Assembly (NCBI GenBank): GCA_947652605.1
Contig: OX393577.1
Span: forward strand, 7,812,868-7,876,867
Direction: 5' to 3'
Origin: Elmis aenea
Lineage: Eukaryota; Arthropoda; Insecta; Coleoptera; Elmidae
Length of the DNA: 64,000 nt
The notes below the pieces were generated by a model, which had not been told where the DNA came from, did not search any database, and was given only the letters and a program-made list of their open reading frames with translations. Numbering within the stretch: the stretch's first letter is position 1; every line of letters begins with the position of its first letter. Position numbers and translations under genes: made by a program. Shown in pieces: positions 1 through 12,126 of this stretch.

Positions 1-256
1 TCGTCATCCTCAAAAACCAAAATTAAATTTTTATTGTCTATTAATATGAGAATTATAAAATAATTATTGTAGGCAAATTGTAATATCTTCTAAAGTCTAT
101 TTTCATAGTGGGTATTGTGTAATAGCCATTGATGCCAATTTAAAAAAAAAAACATGTTAAATTAAACAAAAATGATAGCCAATTTGGTTCCAAATCGCCA
201 AAACTTGCAACCCTGCTTGCATCTGATTACAGTGCACTGCATGCCGACGTACTGTA
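1..256. other. AT-rich sequence, no feature
   Basis: I see no coding or repeat signal here. The last bases hold the TA that flanks the next element. Confidence 0.5.
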
Positions 257-883
257 CAGGGTGGTCCAAATTCGATGGGATTACATGGGCATCTCGTCAA
301 GATAGAGAAACGGTTAATGTACCAAAAATGTGCAGTTTTTTGGGACAAACTCAGAATTGTTGTCAAATATATTCTATCTTTTCCGATTTTCCTTTGTTTT
401 CACAACCTGCTTTTTGTTTCTCATCTTTAAAAAATTTTAAAAACCTTTGTAACTTGCGTATTATTGAAAATAAATACATCAACCCTAATATATTTGGAAA
501 GGGAAAAAATAAGGAATTTAGATAGGTCATAGCCAACTATAGCTTCCATTTAAAAAAAGGTGAGTTTGTGTCATACATTTTTAACGGCGAGCGTAAATTT
601 TTTTTTTTAGTACCTTTTATCAAAATCTACATAAAAATATCTAAAAATGATCTTTATAAACTTTTTCGATATTTAAAACAATAAGGGAGATATTACACAT
701 TATAAATATAACAAAAAAACAGTTTTTAATAAATAATTCAAAAACTGGAAATGATAGAATATTTTTGAAAACTGTTCTGAGTTTGTTCTAAAAAAACTGC
801 ACATTTTTAGTAATTTAACCGTTTCTCTATCTTGACTATTAAGCGAGATACCCATTGTAGTCCCATCGAATTTGGACCACCTG
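257..883. mobile_element. TA-flanked MITE with long TIRs, CAGGGTGG ends
   Basis: The left end reads CAGGGTGGTCCAAATTCG and the right end is its near reverse complement (CGAATTTGGACCACCTG), each flanked by TA. The inverted repeat runs inward about 140 bp: the TAGAGAAACGGTTAA and CAAACTCAGAA blocks appear in mirror order near 740-885. The middle has no transposase. The TA duplication and CAGGG terminus fit a Tc1/mariner-type non-autonomous element. A shorter relative with the same left end lies at 22,484-22,712. Confidence 0.75.
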
Positions 884-1080
884 TACTGTATGATGCAGAA
901 GTTTACTGTGATTTTTTTACCTGAGATGGGATTTTTTCTTTTAAATGGGAATGTGATTTTTTTTCTGGTACCTGAGAATATTTTTTTGTTTCCGTATTTG
1001 ATTTTTGTGTTTATGTTTTTGTTGGTTCTAAAAATAAAAAACGTTATGATTTTTCTGCATTGTTCATTTTATTGAACCAC

Positions 1081-1142
1081 CTTAATAGGGGGCCTCCAGA
1101 TCAGGTTGCGCCTGGGGTCCCACAAAACCAAGATCCGCCACT
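1081..1142 (-). mobile_element. hAT-like element terminus (fragment)
   Basis: Read on the minus strand, the segment starts CAGTGGCGGATCTTGG and runs into a run of C. CAGTGGCGGATC-type starts are common at ends of hAT-type MITEs in insects. No partner end and no 8-bp duplication were found, so this is a fragment identified by resemblance only. Confidence 0.35.
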
Positions 1143-2439
1143 GTGCATAATATTTTGTCTTAAAAGTGGTAAAATAATTTATTACAACTGATGTGAAAAA
1201 AGTATTGTGGTTGTACTTATTTGCACTCCCTGCTCTGATGACTCTTTATAACTACCATAAATGAAAAAAGGCAAAATTATTTATTCACTTTTTTAATATT
1301 TACTAAGCAAACTACCAGTTGTTAATAAAAAGGTCGCGAAGCAGTGTAAATATATTAATATATTCCATTATTTATTACATTATTTTATGAATGTGGAGAA
1401 AAGCACGCAAAATATTCCTGTAGCAGCTAATTAATTAAAGATTGTGAGCATAACAATGTGTTAGTTTTATAATAAGAAGTTGCGTATACAATTCAAAATA
1501 GTGTTAAGGTACGTTTTTATTTAAAAAAAAAACGCAGTTGTTCAACCGTATTAAATTATCGAGTTTTTTTTTACATCATTTTGCATACACGAGTAAAAAT
1601 ATAGTATCGAGGTGCTCTGAAAATTGATTTGTATCAAATATATTCACGAACAACAAAACTTTTCGATGTTGCTTTTATCACTAATGGGTTGTGTTTTTGT
1701 TTAAGTGGTTTTTGTTAGCTGTAGTTAGATTATACATTTAAATAACAATAGTCGTGTCCGATACAGTTATCTTTCATAAAACTTTCCTGATGATTGACAT
1801 CGTGGCTTCGGATTTTGCATATTTACGTTAGAAAGCCGTCCAATTATTTTTTATTTCTTGATGTATGCATACAACTGGGTCAAGTTTTAAACGTATTTTG
1901 CTTAAAATATTCAAAAAATTAAATTTTAACGACTTCCTTTGTTTCACAATGTCATTCAATGTACACGATTACGGTTACATTGTGGTTATAATATCATTTT
2001 AATGTCGCTTTGTGATATGACTATTGTAAACGCAAATGTATATCTAATAACATACCGCGAACAATATATATACAATAGGTAAAAATCAAGATATCGTAAT
2101 ATTTTTACTGCTGTTGGGCATGTTAGTGCATTCCTACAACGTATAATTTGCATTTTTATGTCCATTTAATATGTTTAATGTATTTTTAATAGTTTAAAGG
2201 TGTTTAGCAGTAATAAACGCCTCATTAATATAAGGTTTTCACCAGTTATCATATCTCTATATGTTTACTTTACGATTTAATATTTATAATTTTTTTCCAA
2301 TTAAATTATATTCGAAGTAATTAAACAAAAGATTTTAGTAAACATTTAGTCATCCAATTATGTTAGTGGGTTCACAGCAGTATTATTTTTTTTTAATAAA
2401 TGGTTTTCACCACGGATAGGGCAGAAAATTTAATGCCTC
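1143..2439. other. AT-rich stretch, nothing recognised
   Basis: No ORF with protein-like composition, no inverted repeat and no RNA gene was recognised. Confidence 0.45.
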
Positions 2440-2750
2440 CCGGGTCGGTATATTTTTTTAACTCCCAACTCCTTTCACTAATGCAGTACACTGGAGAACA
2501 TTAAGGATAACAGCTTTACTGGCATAGAATATTTTCAATTTGGTTTACATTATTTAAAAAAAAATCTTGTTTAACTTTCCGTTCTCTAAAAATGCTTGGT
2601 TAATACCCTTATTTTATTTTAGTTTTTGTTCAGTTCTTATTCTTGATTAACACTAAATAAAAGAGTCAGGAGCCGACAGTTTTTTTTACTCCCGACTCCA
2701 AAAAGACACGACCCCTCGACTCTCGACTTTGACTGCTTGATTCCTCTACC
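2440..2750 (-). repeat. GAGTCGGGAGT-type dispersed repeat remnant
   Basis: On the minus strand two blocks resemble one another in direct order: GGAGTCGGGAGTAAAAAAAA near 2,675-2,700 and GGAGTTGGGAGTTAAAAAAA near 2,455-2,475. Both continue into a GTCGG- or CCGACCC-like segment. Such GAGTCGGGAGT motifs occur in hAT-type MITEs, but I see no ends, so the class is a guess. Confidence 0.3.
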
Positions 2751-2955
2751 TAGTTTTAGCAATATAGTTTCATAAAATGGTGTTCCAGAAATATGATATG
2801 TCATTTTCATTTTTATAAAGCAATTACAGTTAACGGATAGCCAATAAGAATCTAACGTAAAAAAAACTACAAAGCGAAAACATGTTAAAATTAAAAGAAA
2901 AACTTGCTAAAACGTTATACCCCACGAATTGTTGACATATTTATATTATACTATA

Positions 2956-3859
2956 CAGGGTGTTACTTAATTATTGCAAAAATATACAGGAAGTGATACC
3001 TTATCGAAAACTAGGGGGGGTCTCTCATATTAAATTTTTCCTTAGACGTCTCCTTTCGGAGTTATACCCCCCTAAAGGGAAGCGGTAAAATTAGGTTTTT
3101 ATTTTATTTCTCAAATTTGTATAAGCATAGGGGAATGATATTGGGTAGATGTTTTATACTTATTAAAAGGTTTTCCATAGTAATATTTTCAATCATCTTT
3201 CACCTCCACAGAGAACTGAGAAGTGCGCCCATGTTGGGTTTTTAATCAGAACTTTTTATGGGTTGAAATTTTGCAATTTAATATTATGTTCATCTTGGGT
3301 AGAATTGTGGGGCGTTTTCGCGTTGTCGCGGGGCAAACGTAAAAATGAATAATATCTGTCAATTATATCCAATATGAACATAAACAAACCATGGTAACCA
3401 CCAAAATGAATCGTTTTATATTGGAATATTAAATTTAATGGTGCATGTTTACTTATTTTATTTTTTACTCAAAAACGATAGATTTTACGAGAAAAACTAA
3501 AGAATAAAATAGTTTCTAAATAAATCAAGCTTTCAAATTGCAAAATTTTAACCCACCAAAAAGTTCTGAGAAAAAACAAACAGGGGTCGCACTTTTCAGC
3601 CCCCTGTGAAGGTGGGAGACGATTGAAAATATTATTATGGGAAACCTTTCAATAAGTATAAAAGATCTACCAAATATCATTCTACTACACACCTCCAAAT
3701 TTAAGAAATAAAATAAAAACCTAATTTTACCGCTTTCCTTTAGGGAGGTTTAACTCCGAAAGGAGACGTCTAAGGAAAAATTTTATATAAAAGACCCCCC
3801 TTAATTTTTGATTAGGAATCACTTCCCGAATTTTTTCGCAATATTTAAGAAACACCCTG
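2956..3859. mobile_element. MITE-like element with ~325-bp TIRs
   Basis: It begins CAGGGTGTTACTTAA after TA and ends CACCCTG. The right half is the reverse complement of the left from the ends inward for roughly 325 bp: CTCCTTTCGGAGTTA at about 3,050 is mirrored by TAACTCCGAAAGGAG at about 3,750, and AACCCACCAAAAAGTTCTGA near 3,550 mirrors the block near 3,250-3,270. A central spacer of about 250 bp has no coding sequence. The right TA flank has decayed to TT. It belongs to the same CAGGGTG-ended superfamily as other elements in the window. Confidence 0.75.
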
Positions 3860-5770
3860 TTTATTCTTGTATCAATATCTGCCATGTAAACTAATTAAAG
3901 GTATTTGTGCAATCATATCACGTTTAATTTATTGTTAAATGCGGTTTTAAATTATAAGCAAAAAGTGATGATTTTAAACAGCACTTTTTAACATAAATGT
4001 TATTATTATTAAGTCATGTAAGTATTTTAGTACTTTTGATGTTATTTATTTTGAAAAAATTATCATATTCTGTAAAGTATCAGCCTGAATAAATTTTTGA
4101 AGTAATTTTTTTTATTTTTTAACCCAAAATATGTATATTAATATAAACAAACACCATGTTTAAATAATCTCTTAATAGTTCTTATTAATTTAAAAGGGTG
4201 TCATGGGCCCAATTACTGCAAATGTTTTTGCGAAAATATATTTAAAAAAAGTATTTAACTATTGAATTGGCTTAAAGATCAAGAATCTATTTTCAATATG
4301 AACATACCTACAATTAGAATATATTTGTTTGTCATTTTATGCAGTGGCTTTGCCATTTAATAGTATATAATGTTTGCAGGTGTTATTTTAAAAATAAACG
4401 ATATGTTTACACTGGTTATGAACTCAGGACAACGTGTTTTTTGATTCGTATTTTGTGATTTCTCGAAAAAAATCCCAAAGTCATTCCATATTAAATTTGA
4501 TTGAGTTTAAGTCTCTACTAATTGCTATACATAATATTTTAAAGTACGCAACAGAATAATTAAATTTATATAGTAAAGGTAGCGTTAAGTGAAGCAAACA
4601 AATTAGTTGTATACTACTAAAAGAAATGTAATTTATTTTACCAATGACTTCTGTAACCTCCTTAGAGCTTTTCTTTTGTAAATTATACTGTTTAAGAACC
4701 CTATAAAGTGGTGAAGGCGTAAAACACTTAAAATATTGTGTATGATCTAAATTCTTTGTGCTATTTTACTCAAATTAATTAAATTTTTCGGAACGTAATA
4801 AATTTCCTACAAAAAAGATTAGAAGCAGTTGCAAATATCCGTTTTAGGCAAAAAAATATGATAATTAAGAAATGGATAGAGGACATATTTTAATAAGAAA
4901 ACATAAAGACAGACAGTTACTATCACGATTACCTTTTTGTAAAAGAAACTAATTTAGGATTTTATAATTTCTATAATTTGTCGCTTAATGTAAAATATTT
5001 TCAATTTTAACAAATTAATAAAGGTAAAGCTTGATATTTATTTACGTTATTAAGTTGTCACGTGCACAGCGGGATAAAAATATTAAAATCTCGTTAAAAA
5101 TCTCAAATATAGACATAAATATCATGCTAATAGCCATTCATAAAATACGTTGGCACTCAAATATAATTGAATTTGTGACACATAAATATTTAACGTTATA
5201 CGTTATATTTTTTCTGCTTCCGAACAGCTACAGATGAGTTTTGGTACCAGTTTTAGAGGCGAGAAAGCGGGCGTTTTACGTCGGACACATGCCAATTAGT
5301 GGTAGGTTGACAGTAATGATGACCATGCAGGTGTCCTGTACTTTCGCATAATCTGCCCGAGACATGTGTAGCATTTAACCACGTACTCAAAAACCAGAGT
5401 TTCTAAATTTATGACATTGGAACGACATTAATTTAATGAAAATTGTTAAGAATCTTATAAGTAAACCCACTGACATATATTAACTTATGTTAGTATAGCA
5501 TATGGGTTTCGTTGTGTAAATCATTTTTCTTGGGAATAATTTAAAATTAATAACAAGCTTGAAATTTGATGAAGACGATGAACATTGTGCATTCAATGAC
5601 TATATTTAAACTAAGTTTTCTTTTTTCAAACAAAAACAGCATGATTTAAAGTCAAAATCAGATGATAATATTCTAATATTATAGGTTATGTCAATATTTA
5701 AACACTTATGTTTGTATTTTGACTAAAAAATTGCCAAATATCAGGAGGTATTGAGGACAACTTCTTTGTA
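3860..5770. other. AT-rich stretch, nothing recognised
   Basis: No transposon ends or coding signal were found. Composition is slightly more balanced between 5,230 and 5,400, but no reading frame there looks like protein. Confidence 0.4.
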
Positions 5771-5779
5771 CAAGTAAGA

Positions 5780-5972
5780 TTTACACCCTATCGGCGTACC
5801 CTTCAAGGGATGGAAAAAGCCAACCAAGAAGAGTTAAGAAAAACACCCTTAAAGAAAATCCTGGAGTTTTTCAAAAACACACGACTCCTTTAAGGGCCAT
5901 CACCAGAAGGTACAATAGACCAATAGGTGGCAATACAGGAATCCGTAAGGGGACCACTTCCGCGGAAATAAT
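5780..5972 (+). pseudogene. LINE ORF2 C-terminus and 3' UTR fragment
   Basis: An open stretch from 5,780 to the stop at 5,891-5,893 reads FTPYRRTLQGMEKANQ and then a lysine/leucine-rich tail. This is the usual C-terminal end of I/R1/Jockey-type LINE ORF2 (an R-YR--LG pattern followed by the last helix). About 80 bp of 3' UTR follows. The same DNA in reverse complement lies at 22,725-22,900 next to an RNase H domain, which shows what this scrap came from. It is 5'-truncated. Confidence 0.6.
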
Positions 5973-7380
5973 ACGGATTTAGTAAAGATTTTTTTTTTCT
6001 AAAAACTTATCATAATAAACTACTTAATTTAGCTTTAAAAAATTCGTTCCGGACATGTAAAAACTGTTCTGTTAATATTCTTTTCTAAGAAATTTAATGT
6101 TTGAAATAGTTCAAGATTTTTTGAATTTAGAAGTTACTAACAAAATACTTCATTAGCATAAAAAACCAAAAAGTTTGCTCTTCGCATTTAGACACATATA
6201 TTTTCGTAGCGTGCTAATAATACCGCATACGTTTAACACTTTAAAAAAATCATCATGAACGTATTAAATTGCTTAGATGATTGAAAAGATAAAAAATTAC
6301 TCTATTATTTGGATTTTCAAGTTGAACTACCTATACCTACTACTGCATTTAAAGAAAAATTAAATTACGCCTTCTTAATATACATACACTGAATTTTCGA
6401 ACATATTTTTATTCCATGTAGGCTATGTAGGTTGTAAATTTTGTCATTTAATAATATACAGGGAGTTTCACTTTTTGATGTGGCACTATTGCTATCTCCG
6501 TAAATAATGAAAATATAAGGTTGGTTGTATGAAATAAAAATTAGCTATATTAGGAGTGTTATTTTAAAGTATTGTTTTGTTTAAAAATTCCATGGCTTTC
6601 GTGATGTAACGAAAAACCCGAAATCCACCAAATTTTTAAACTTAAATATATCGTCTATCGTTGCTAGATTTTTTGCCAGATTTTGTTTGTTTAAAATGGT
6701 GATAGTAAATTTTTTATTTATAAAGTATTGTAAGATATATTTAATGGAACTATGCTTATTTAAAGGCAGTATTAAGGTGATGACTTAAATACAAAAATTA
6801 TTTTTCCTCTACTCTGTACAATGATATAATATTTTATATACCTACGCATTTATTTACAAAAGTAGGCGAAACAACTTAAATAACTTCGAATCAACGTTGC
6901 TATGAAAAAAAAAACAACAACCGACTTTAATTGTTTTTTTTTTTTCGACCCTTGCTAATCCATTCTGACATACTTTAATCGGTGTGACATTAAAACAAAT
7001 GCAATGCGAAGTAAAACTGATTAAAATTAAAGTAATAACTTTAACATATTTAACATTTTTTTCCATTAATTTAAGTTTACTTATCTAAGTATTAGTCAGA
7101 AAATAATTTTTCTCTCATGACGGACAAATGTTAGTTTTTTTGTCCACATTTACTGAATTTTTGAAATCTATCGATTATACGCGCATAACAGAAGGAAGAA
7201 AATCCGAAACTGGTTCACTTAATTTCGAGATTTATTCTTGTGAAAGAATAATTGTTTTTATTTAACGCATAGTTGATCTACAACTTGGCAAGTATTCATT
7301 AAAATTTAGTTTTTTTATGCTTATCCAGCATTACCTATGTGATGTCAATACATTACGAAACAAAGCTCCATTAACATTAA
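5973..7380. other. AT-rich stretch with one lone CAGGGAG terminus
   Basis: A sequence TACAGGGAGTTTCACTTTT near 6,460 looks like a left end of the CAGGG-type MITEs, but no right end was found. A small minus-strand reading frame at 6,854-7,066 resembles nothing I know. Confidence 0.35.
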
Positions 7381-7914
7381 TCTATCTATATATATATATA
7401 AAAGAGCTTGTTTGTGTGTTTGTTTGTTTGTTTGTTTGTTCGCTATAGAATCCTAGGTCCGTTGACCGATCGGGACCAAATTTTGCACAGTTACTATTTA
7501 GGACCTTGCAGATCTAACGCCAAACTTTAAGTACAAGCACATATTACCAATTTAAAAAAAAAAAAAATTACTTGGACGGGATTCGATCTTACGTCGGCAA
7601 ATACCTGGTCAAAACACGATACGGCGCGGTGTATTTCTTAAATAAAGATTGTTTTGTATACAATTAGTAATAAATGTAGATGAAGAATTATTTTTATTAG
7701 TACATTTTTAATTGAAACAAGACGAAAGAAAATAAATTTGAGTTATTATTCAATTTTTAAGCAATAAATAGTTATTTTTTAACGAATTATAAGAAAATGG
7801 AAAGATGATTGATCAGAGTATGTCATTTGTGTATGATTTGGAATTATTGGGCTTATTCAAGTTAAAAAAGTAATTAAAATTGTAATCGCCCGTGCAACGC
7901 CGGGTAAATCATCT
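7381..7914 (+). mobile_element. Non-autonomous Helentron/Helitron-like element
   Basis: The 5' part is TC followed by a (TA)n run, then AAAAGAGCTTG and a (TGTT)n tract. The sequence then reads CGTTGACCGATCGGGACC and AATTTTGCACAG, a layout repeatedly seen in short insect rolling-circle elements. The 3' part has the short hairpin CCCGTGCAACGCCGGG followed by TAAATC, matching the GCAACGCCGGGTA-type Helentron 3' ends. No Rep/helicase coding is present. The exact 3' boundary (no clear CTAG) is uncertain. Confidence 0.55.
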
Positions 7915-8269
7915 TGTTACCTATAATTTATTATCAACTAAATGTACCTATATCAAATTTCTCAATCTTTAACATTTTTAGTAAACTAATTATTTTTGAT
8001 GTATTAATCGATTCTGTTCACCAACTACAAATTTAGTAATATTTGTGGCGCAGATGGCAAATGTGTCATATAAATTGGCCTTTTACAAATCCTACAAACA
8101 TGATAATGATTATTATTGCGTTATTATATCAATCAATATAATTATGTTATTACCTATAACAAACGTACAAGTACAAAAATACTTTTATGAGCAAATTTGA
8201 CGTAAGATGCTCAATTCATTATGATGTACTAATACATTACTTTATAGTTATTTACGTACCAAGACCGGA
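7915..8269. other. AT-rich stretch, nothing recognised
   Basis: No feature seen. Confidence 0.4.
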
Positions 8270-8690
8270 AAGCGGTACTTTACTGGACGAGTCGACAGTT
8301 TTTGGACGAGCCGTAGGCGAGTCCTGAAAGCATACGAGTCCTGTAAAGATAATTTACGGGTATGTTACGTACAATATTTTTTCTGCGTTCGCCACTGACA
8401 CCAAAATCACTATCGTCACCATCCATAATTAAACAATAACTTAACAAACTACAGGTGAAAACTCACTGGGTGGTATATTGATGCTTGTTTGACAGCGCAA
8501 ATTAACAAAACAACTCATCACCACGGCAACCAGGTACTTTCCGGCCTAGGCCGGTAAAGACAACTCATTATCATGGCAACCAGTTACTTTCTGGTATAGG
8601 CCAGTAAAGATGTATTTTCCTGCCTAAAACCTTATCGGAAATAACTAATTTTCTGGACGGACGCAGAAAATAGTACCTACATTTAACACT
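8270..8690. repeat. GC-richer element remnant with small hairpins
   Basis: This block is rich in short inverted motifs (GGCCTAGGCC, ACGAGCCGTAGGCGAGT). Its outer parts form an imperfect inverted repeat: TATTTTTTCTGCGTTCG near 8,372 and GGACGCAGAAAATAGTAC near 8,650. It looks like a degraded TIR element of unknown family. No coding sequence was recognised. Confidence 0.45.
8510..8610 (+). repeat. 50-bp tandem duplication
   Basis: Two adjacent copies both begin ACAACTCAT and contain GGCAACCAG and a GGCC...GG(C/T)C hairpin ending TAAAG. The unit is 50 bp with several substitutions between copies. It lies inside the GC-richer remnant above. Confidence 0.7.
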
Positions 8691-10470
8691 GATAAACGTC
8701 AGTAACTCTATCAATTAACTACTTAACAAAAATTATGCTTCGAAATGTTTATGGAGGCAAGACAAAATGTTATTGTCTTTTTGCTTCATTTTGTTCTAAT
8801 TTTTGACCGGTTTTTACATCCAACGTATCTGCAATTCATTTTGTAATTTCGGGGTAAAATTACTCACGAACGTTTGTTTGTTTCAAACCGCATAAAAAAT
8901 TCAGCAGCTGTGCATGTTTGGAAGTGCAATTACTGCAGCAATTTGCGTCAATCTGCATCTCATAATCGTCTGATAAGCTGTACAGGGATATGATTGTGGC
9001 ATCGCCAGACAAGCCTAAAATTTTGTGTTAATTACCGCGCACCCAAATTAATCTTTAACGCATTCGTTATTCACATAAACGCTTTTAATCTTTTTAAAAA
9101 CCGACAACAAAGTTTCATAATTACAAAACAACACGTGCAATTACAATTATTTATTTAACACTAACGATTTTTGCAATTAACAGGAAAAAAAGTAGTCCTA
9201 CGTAACAGCATAAATAAAAGAAGGCAAAAACTTTAATCGCAACAGGTATTATATTTTTATGGCACATTAATTTTTACGGAAACTAATACAACCACTAATT
9301 ACAAGCGATTTATAATTTATACATACTTAAAATCAAAAATTGTCATAAATACAGATGTAAATGGTTTTTTATTGCTCTATAAATTTCGAAAGTATGTTTT
9401 AGTTAATTAGCAACTTTAAAATAAATTAATATGTAGATGAAAGTTGTTGATCTATACATTTAAGCAACTTATTTTTGTTAAATTATTTAGATCGAGTACA
9501 AATAATACTTCAAAAAACTGGATTTAAAAATCTTTGTGTAATTATTTTATAGTAAACACATTTTTTCTTGTAATTGTTATGTAATATTAACTGTAATAGT
9601 TGCATTTTACATAAAGTTTGCCAATAAAAGTAGTGCATCTATTTTGACATTAACAATAAAAATTATTAGGTACTTAATATTGCTCTGTTTTTATTGAGAG
9701 TAACATTTTAGGATCCACTGGTATGCACCACCGGGAGTCGTTTTTCCTTGCCATAATTACTGGTTTATGTTACACAGCTATAGTATAAGAAACTGGTTGA
9801 AATTAATACTATAAAATTATACTTACATAAAAACATAAATACTTAGTAACAAGCAAAAATGCCCACACAAAGTTGACTAACAACCAATTGTCGATTTATG
9901 TAATGAAATATATTTTAAAATTCTGATTGATCTTTTCTGAACCTCCAACGTAGTTTGTACGTCTGTACTTTTATACGTGCGTATATAGTAAACCTAGTTT
10001 TTTGAGTATTGGTAACTTATCACTCAGTTGTCAATAGTTTTAACATGTTATTCAATAACTTACACGTATTTTTTTTAGCGAGGCAATGCTGAAACACGTT
10101 ACAAACTGAATTAAATTAATTGCACGTGTAGTTTAATATTTTGTGTAGATTACTAGTAAACGTTTTTTTTTCTCGGACTTTTATTGCATATAAAAGTGAA
10201 TAAACATGCATTTATTGATAAACAAAATTGACAATTAATAATCCTATTCATTTAAACTCGAAACATTGTTTATAGGGAGGTAAAGGACTGAATTAACTAG
10301 AAATGATCTTTCATGAAGTCTAATTACAAAAAGTTGATCAAATAGCAAATATCTATAAAGCAAGAAATTAAAATTCAAAGTTAAAAAGTTCTTATTGATA
10401 ACAAAAATTACAAAATATAAAAAAAAAACACAAAGCTTCTATTTCTATTTAATTATGGGTAAACGTGGCT
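8691..10470. other. AT-rich stretch, nothing recognised
   Basis: No transposon ends, hairpins or protein-like frames were found. Confidence 0.4.
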
Positions 10471-10474
10471 TCAA

Positions 10475-10776
10475 AAATTGCAAAATAGGGCTATGAGAAT
10501 TATTTTACACTGTTCCAGATACACCAAAATTACTCAAATGCTAGATACTCTACAATGGCTTAGTATTAAACAACGGATAATTTTCAATACGATTATTTTT
10601 ATTTTCAAGATTAGGTACAAATAACCTGCTTCGAAAATAACCTGTTTCGAAATTCTGTGTTAAAATATATAACCCAAAACTCTGGTATTCAGAATTATCC
10701 GACTGGAAACCGTGAAGACTTTAAATTGCCATTCAGGACACGAAATTACACTCAAAATTCTCTATTTTATAAATGA
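10475..10776 (+). pseudogene. LINE reverse transcriptase C-terminal fragment
   Basis: The first frame (10,475-10,624) reads KLQNRAMRIILHCSRYTK and continues with a ML-TLQW-SIKQRI segment, the conserved region after the RT domain in Jockey/CR1-type LINEs. After a stop, another frame (10,714-10,776) reads EDFKLPFRTRNYTQNSLFYK, the usual next block. Frameshifts and stops separate the pieces, so it is dead. The clade is not certain. Confidence 0.65.
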
Positions 10777-10969
10777 ATAAAATTTTGCCATGGAGAAGTG
10801 CTACCAGATTGTCGAAAATGTAGGAAAGATGCAAAAAAACTAAAATTAATTTATTCAGTTTTTCTTGAATAACTTCTAAACTAGAAAACCTATAAAAAAA
10901 TTCTTGGCAGATATATAATAAGCATCTAATTTCGCAACTTTAATACCCTAGTTTAACCGACCTCGTAGC

Positions 10970-11020
10970 TCTTAGGATAAGCGAGATCCCCATGCATTTA
11001 CTCGAATTTGGGACACCCTG
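10970..11020. mobile_element. Right terminus of a CACCCTG-ended MITE
   Basis: Reads AAGCGAGATCCCCATGC ... GGGACACCCTG followed by TA. The same right-end block (AAGCGAGATCCCCATGC) occurs at 20,611-20,652. The left end was not found, so this is a fragment. The end abuts the LINE fragment that starts at 11,023, so the MITE probably inserted at a TA within that LINE. Confidence 0.55.
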
Positions 11021-11022
11021 TA

Positions 11023-11345
11023 TATCTTAAATAAAGTGGGTGTTATGCAGCAACCTTGACAGAGACCCTTCGTTACTGCAGTGTTATTCAATATTATATT
11101 TCCCACCTTTTCACATAGCTGGTCTTATCACTGTACAATTTCTTTACTGTCTGTATCAGTGTATAACTAATGCCTTTATTTTTCCTTCCCATAGCCCAAC
11201 CAGGGGCACCGTATCATAGGTCCTCTGCAAATCCAAAAAAATCACATGTTTATTGGTTAATTTTGGGAAAGATTTGCTTGGCCAAATATTTCTTGATCTG
11301 TATAATTTTCTTGGAAATAGAGCAGGCAGTTATACATTTGTTTCG
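11023..11345 (-). pseudogene. RTE-like LINE reverse transcriptase fragment
   Basis: On the minus strand one frame gives VIFLDLQRTYDTVP (RT motif A) and another gives VTKGLCQGCCITPTLFKI (RT motif B). The segment upstream of motif A contains a TDQEIF-like block. The order and spacing fit the finger/palm part of a LINE reverse transcriptase. It changes frame at least twice. It is truncated at 11,022 by the CACCCTG terminus. Confidence 0.6.
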
Positions 11346-11349
11346 TAAT

Positions 11350-12113
11350 TATGCCCACAGCTATACGTAGAAGCAATTGTTGACTTGATTAGCAGAGAAG
11401 AGCAAGTAGTCGGTCAGTAATGACCTCGAGTAGAATAACTGACAGGTGTGTTCCTTACACCTGTGTCGATATATACACATGTCATACAAGCAACACTTAG
11501 CTTTTTTTGTTAAACACAGCGTGTGTTAAATCTAAGGCATGCGATACGTAATTTTTCCAATGAAATTAATATTTTTCTCTGCACTTGCGTGTAATAGTCA
11601 ACTAATTTATGCGGCGTCGTTAATAAAACTTGCGATTTATAGGTAAATATTATGAATACACGTGTAAAACGAGATTTAAGACTGTTGTATGAAACGCAAT
11701 AACTGTTTCTGTTAATTATTGACTTTGAAATTAGATGCAAACTACTACACGATAAAGCGACGCTACGTAATGTAACCTATAATTTGCGGAAGGCGTCAAA
11801 AACCTAACGCGATGTTATAAAGTCATAAATAATTTCATAATTATAGGTTATGCGCGCTGTTAAAGTGCCATATCCAGCGTTTAAAAACGCGTATCGTCCA
11901 TCATGACAGAATAATTGAAACTAAAAGAAACTGATAGAGACGATGTTGTGTATAAGTTATTTATGTATTTTCCCTAAAATTGTAAACATAAATATGTAAA
12001 GGGGAGAAATGTTGTCTAGATGAGTGGTTTATATTAGGTATAATTAGGTGAATTTTCGTTGTCATCATTTCATCTCTTTTAAACTACTATAAAATGAATA
12101 AAATATTGTTTTT
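11350..12113. other. AT-rich stretch, nothing recognised
   Basis: No feature seen up to the target-site duplication of the Jockey-like element. Confidence 0.4.
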
Positions 12114-12126
12114 ACTTACATTAAAA
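12114..12126 (+). repeat. Target-site duplication, left copy
   Basis: ACTTACATTAAAA, repeated exactly at 13,472-13,484 after the poly(A) tail of the LINE between them. Confidence 0.8.

Noticed and set aside
172..525. 117-codon frame at the left edge
   Set aside because: It runs across the TIR of a MITE and has no protein-like features.
7400..7440. (TGTT)n microsatellite as an independent feature
   Set aside because: It is part of the Helentron-like element layout.
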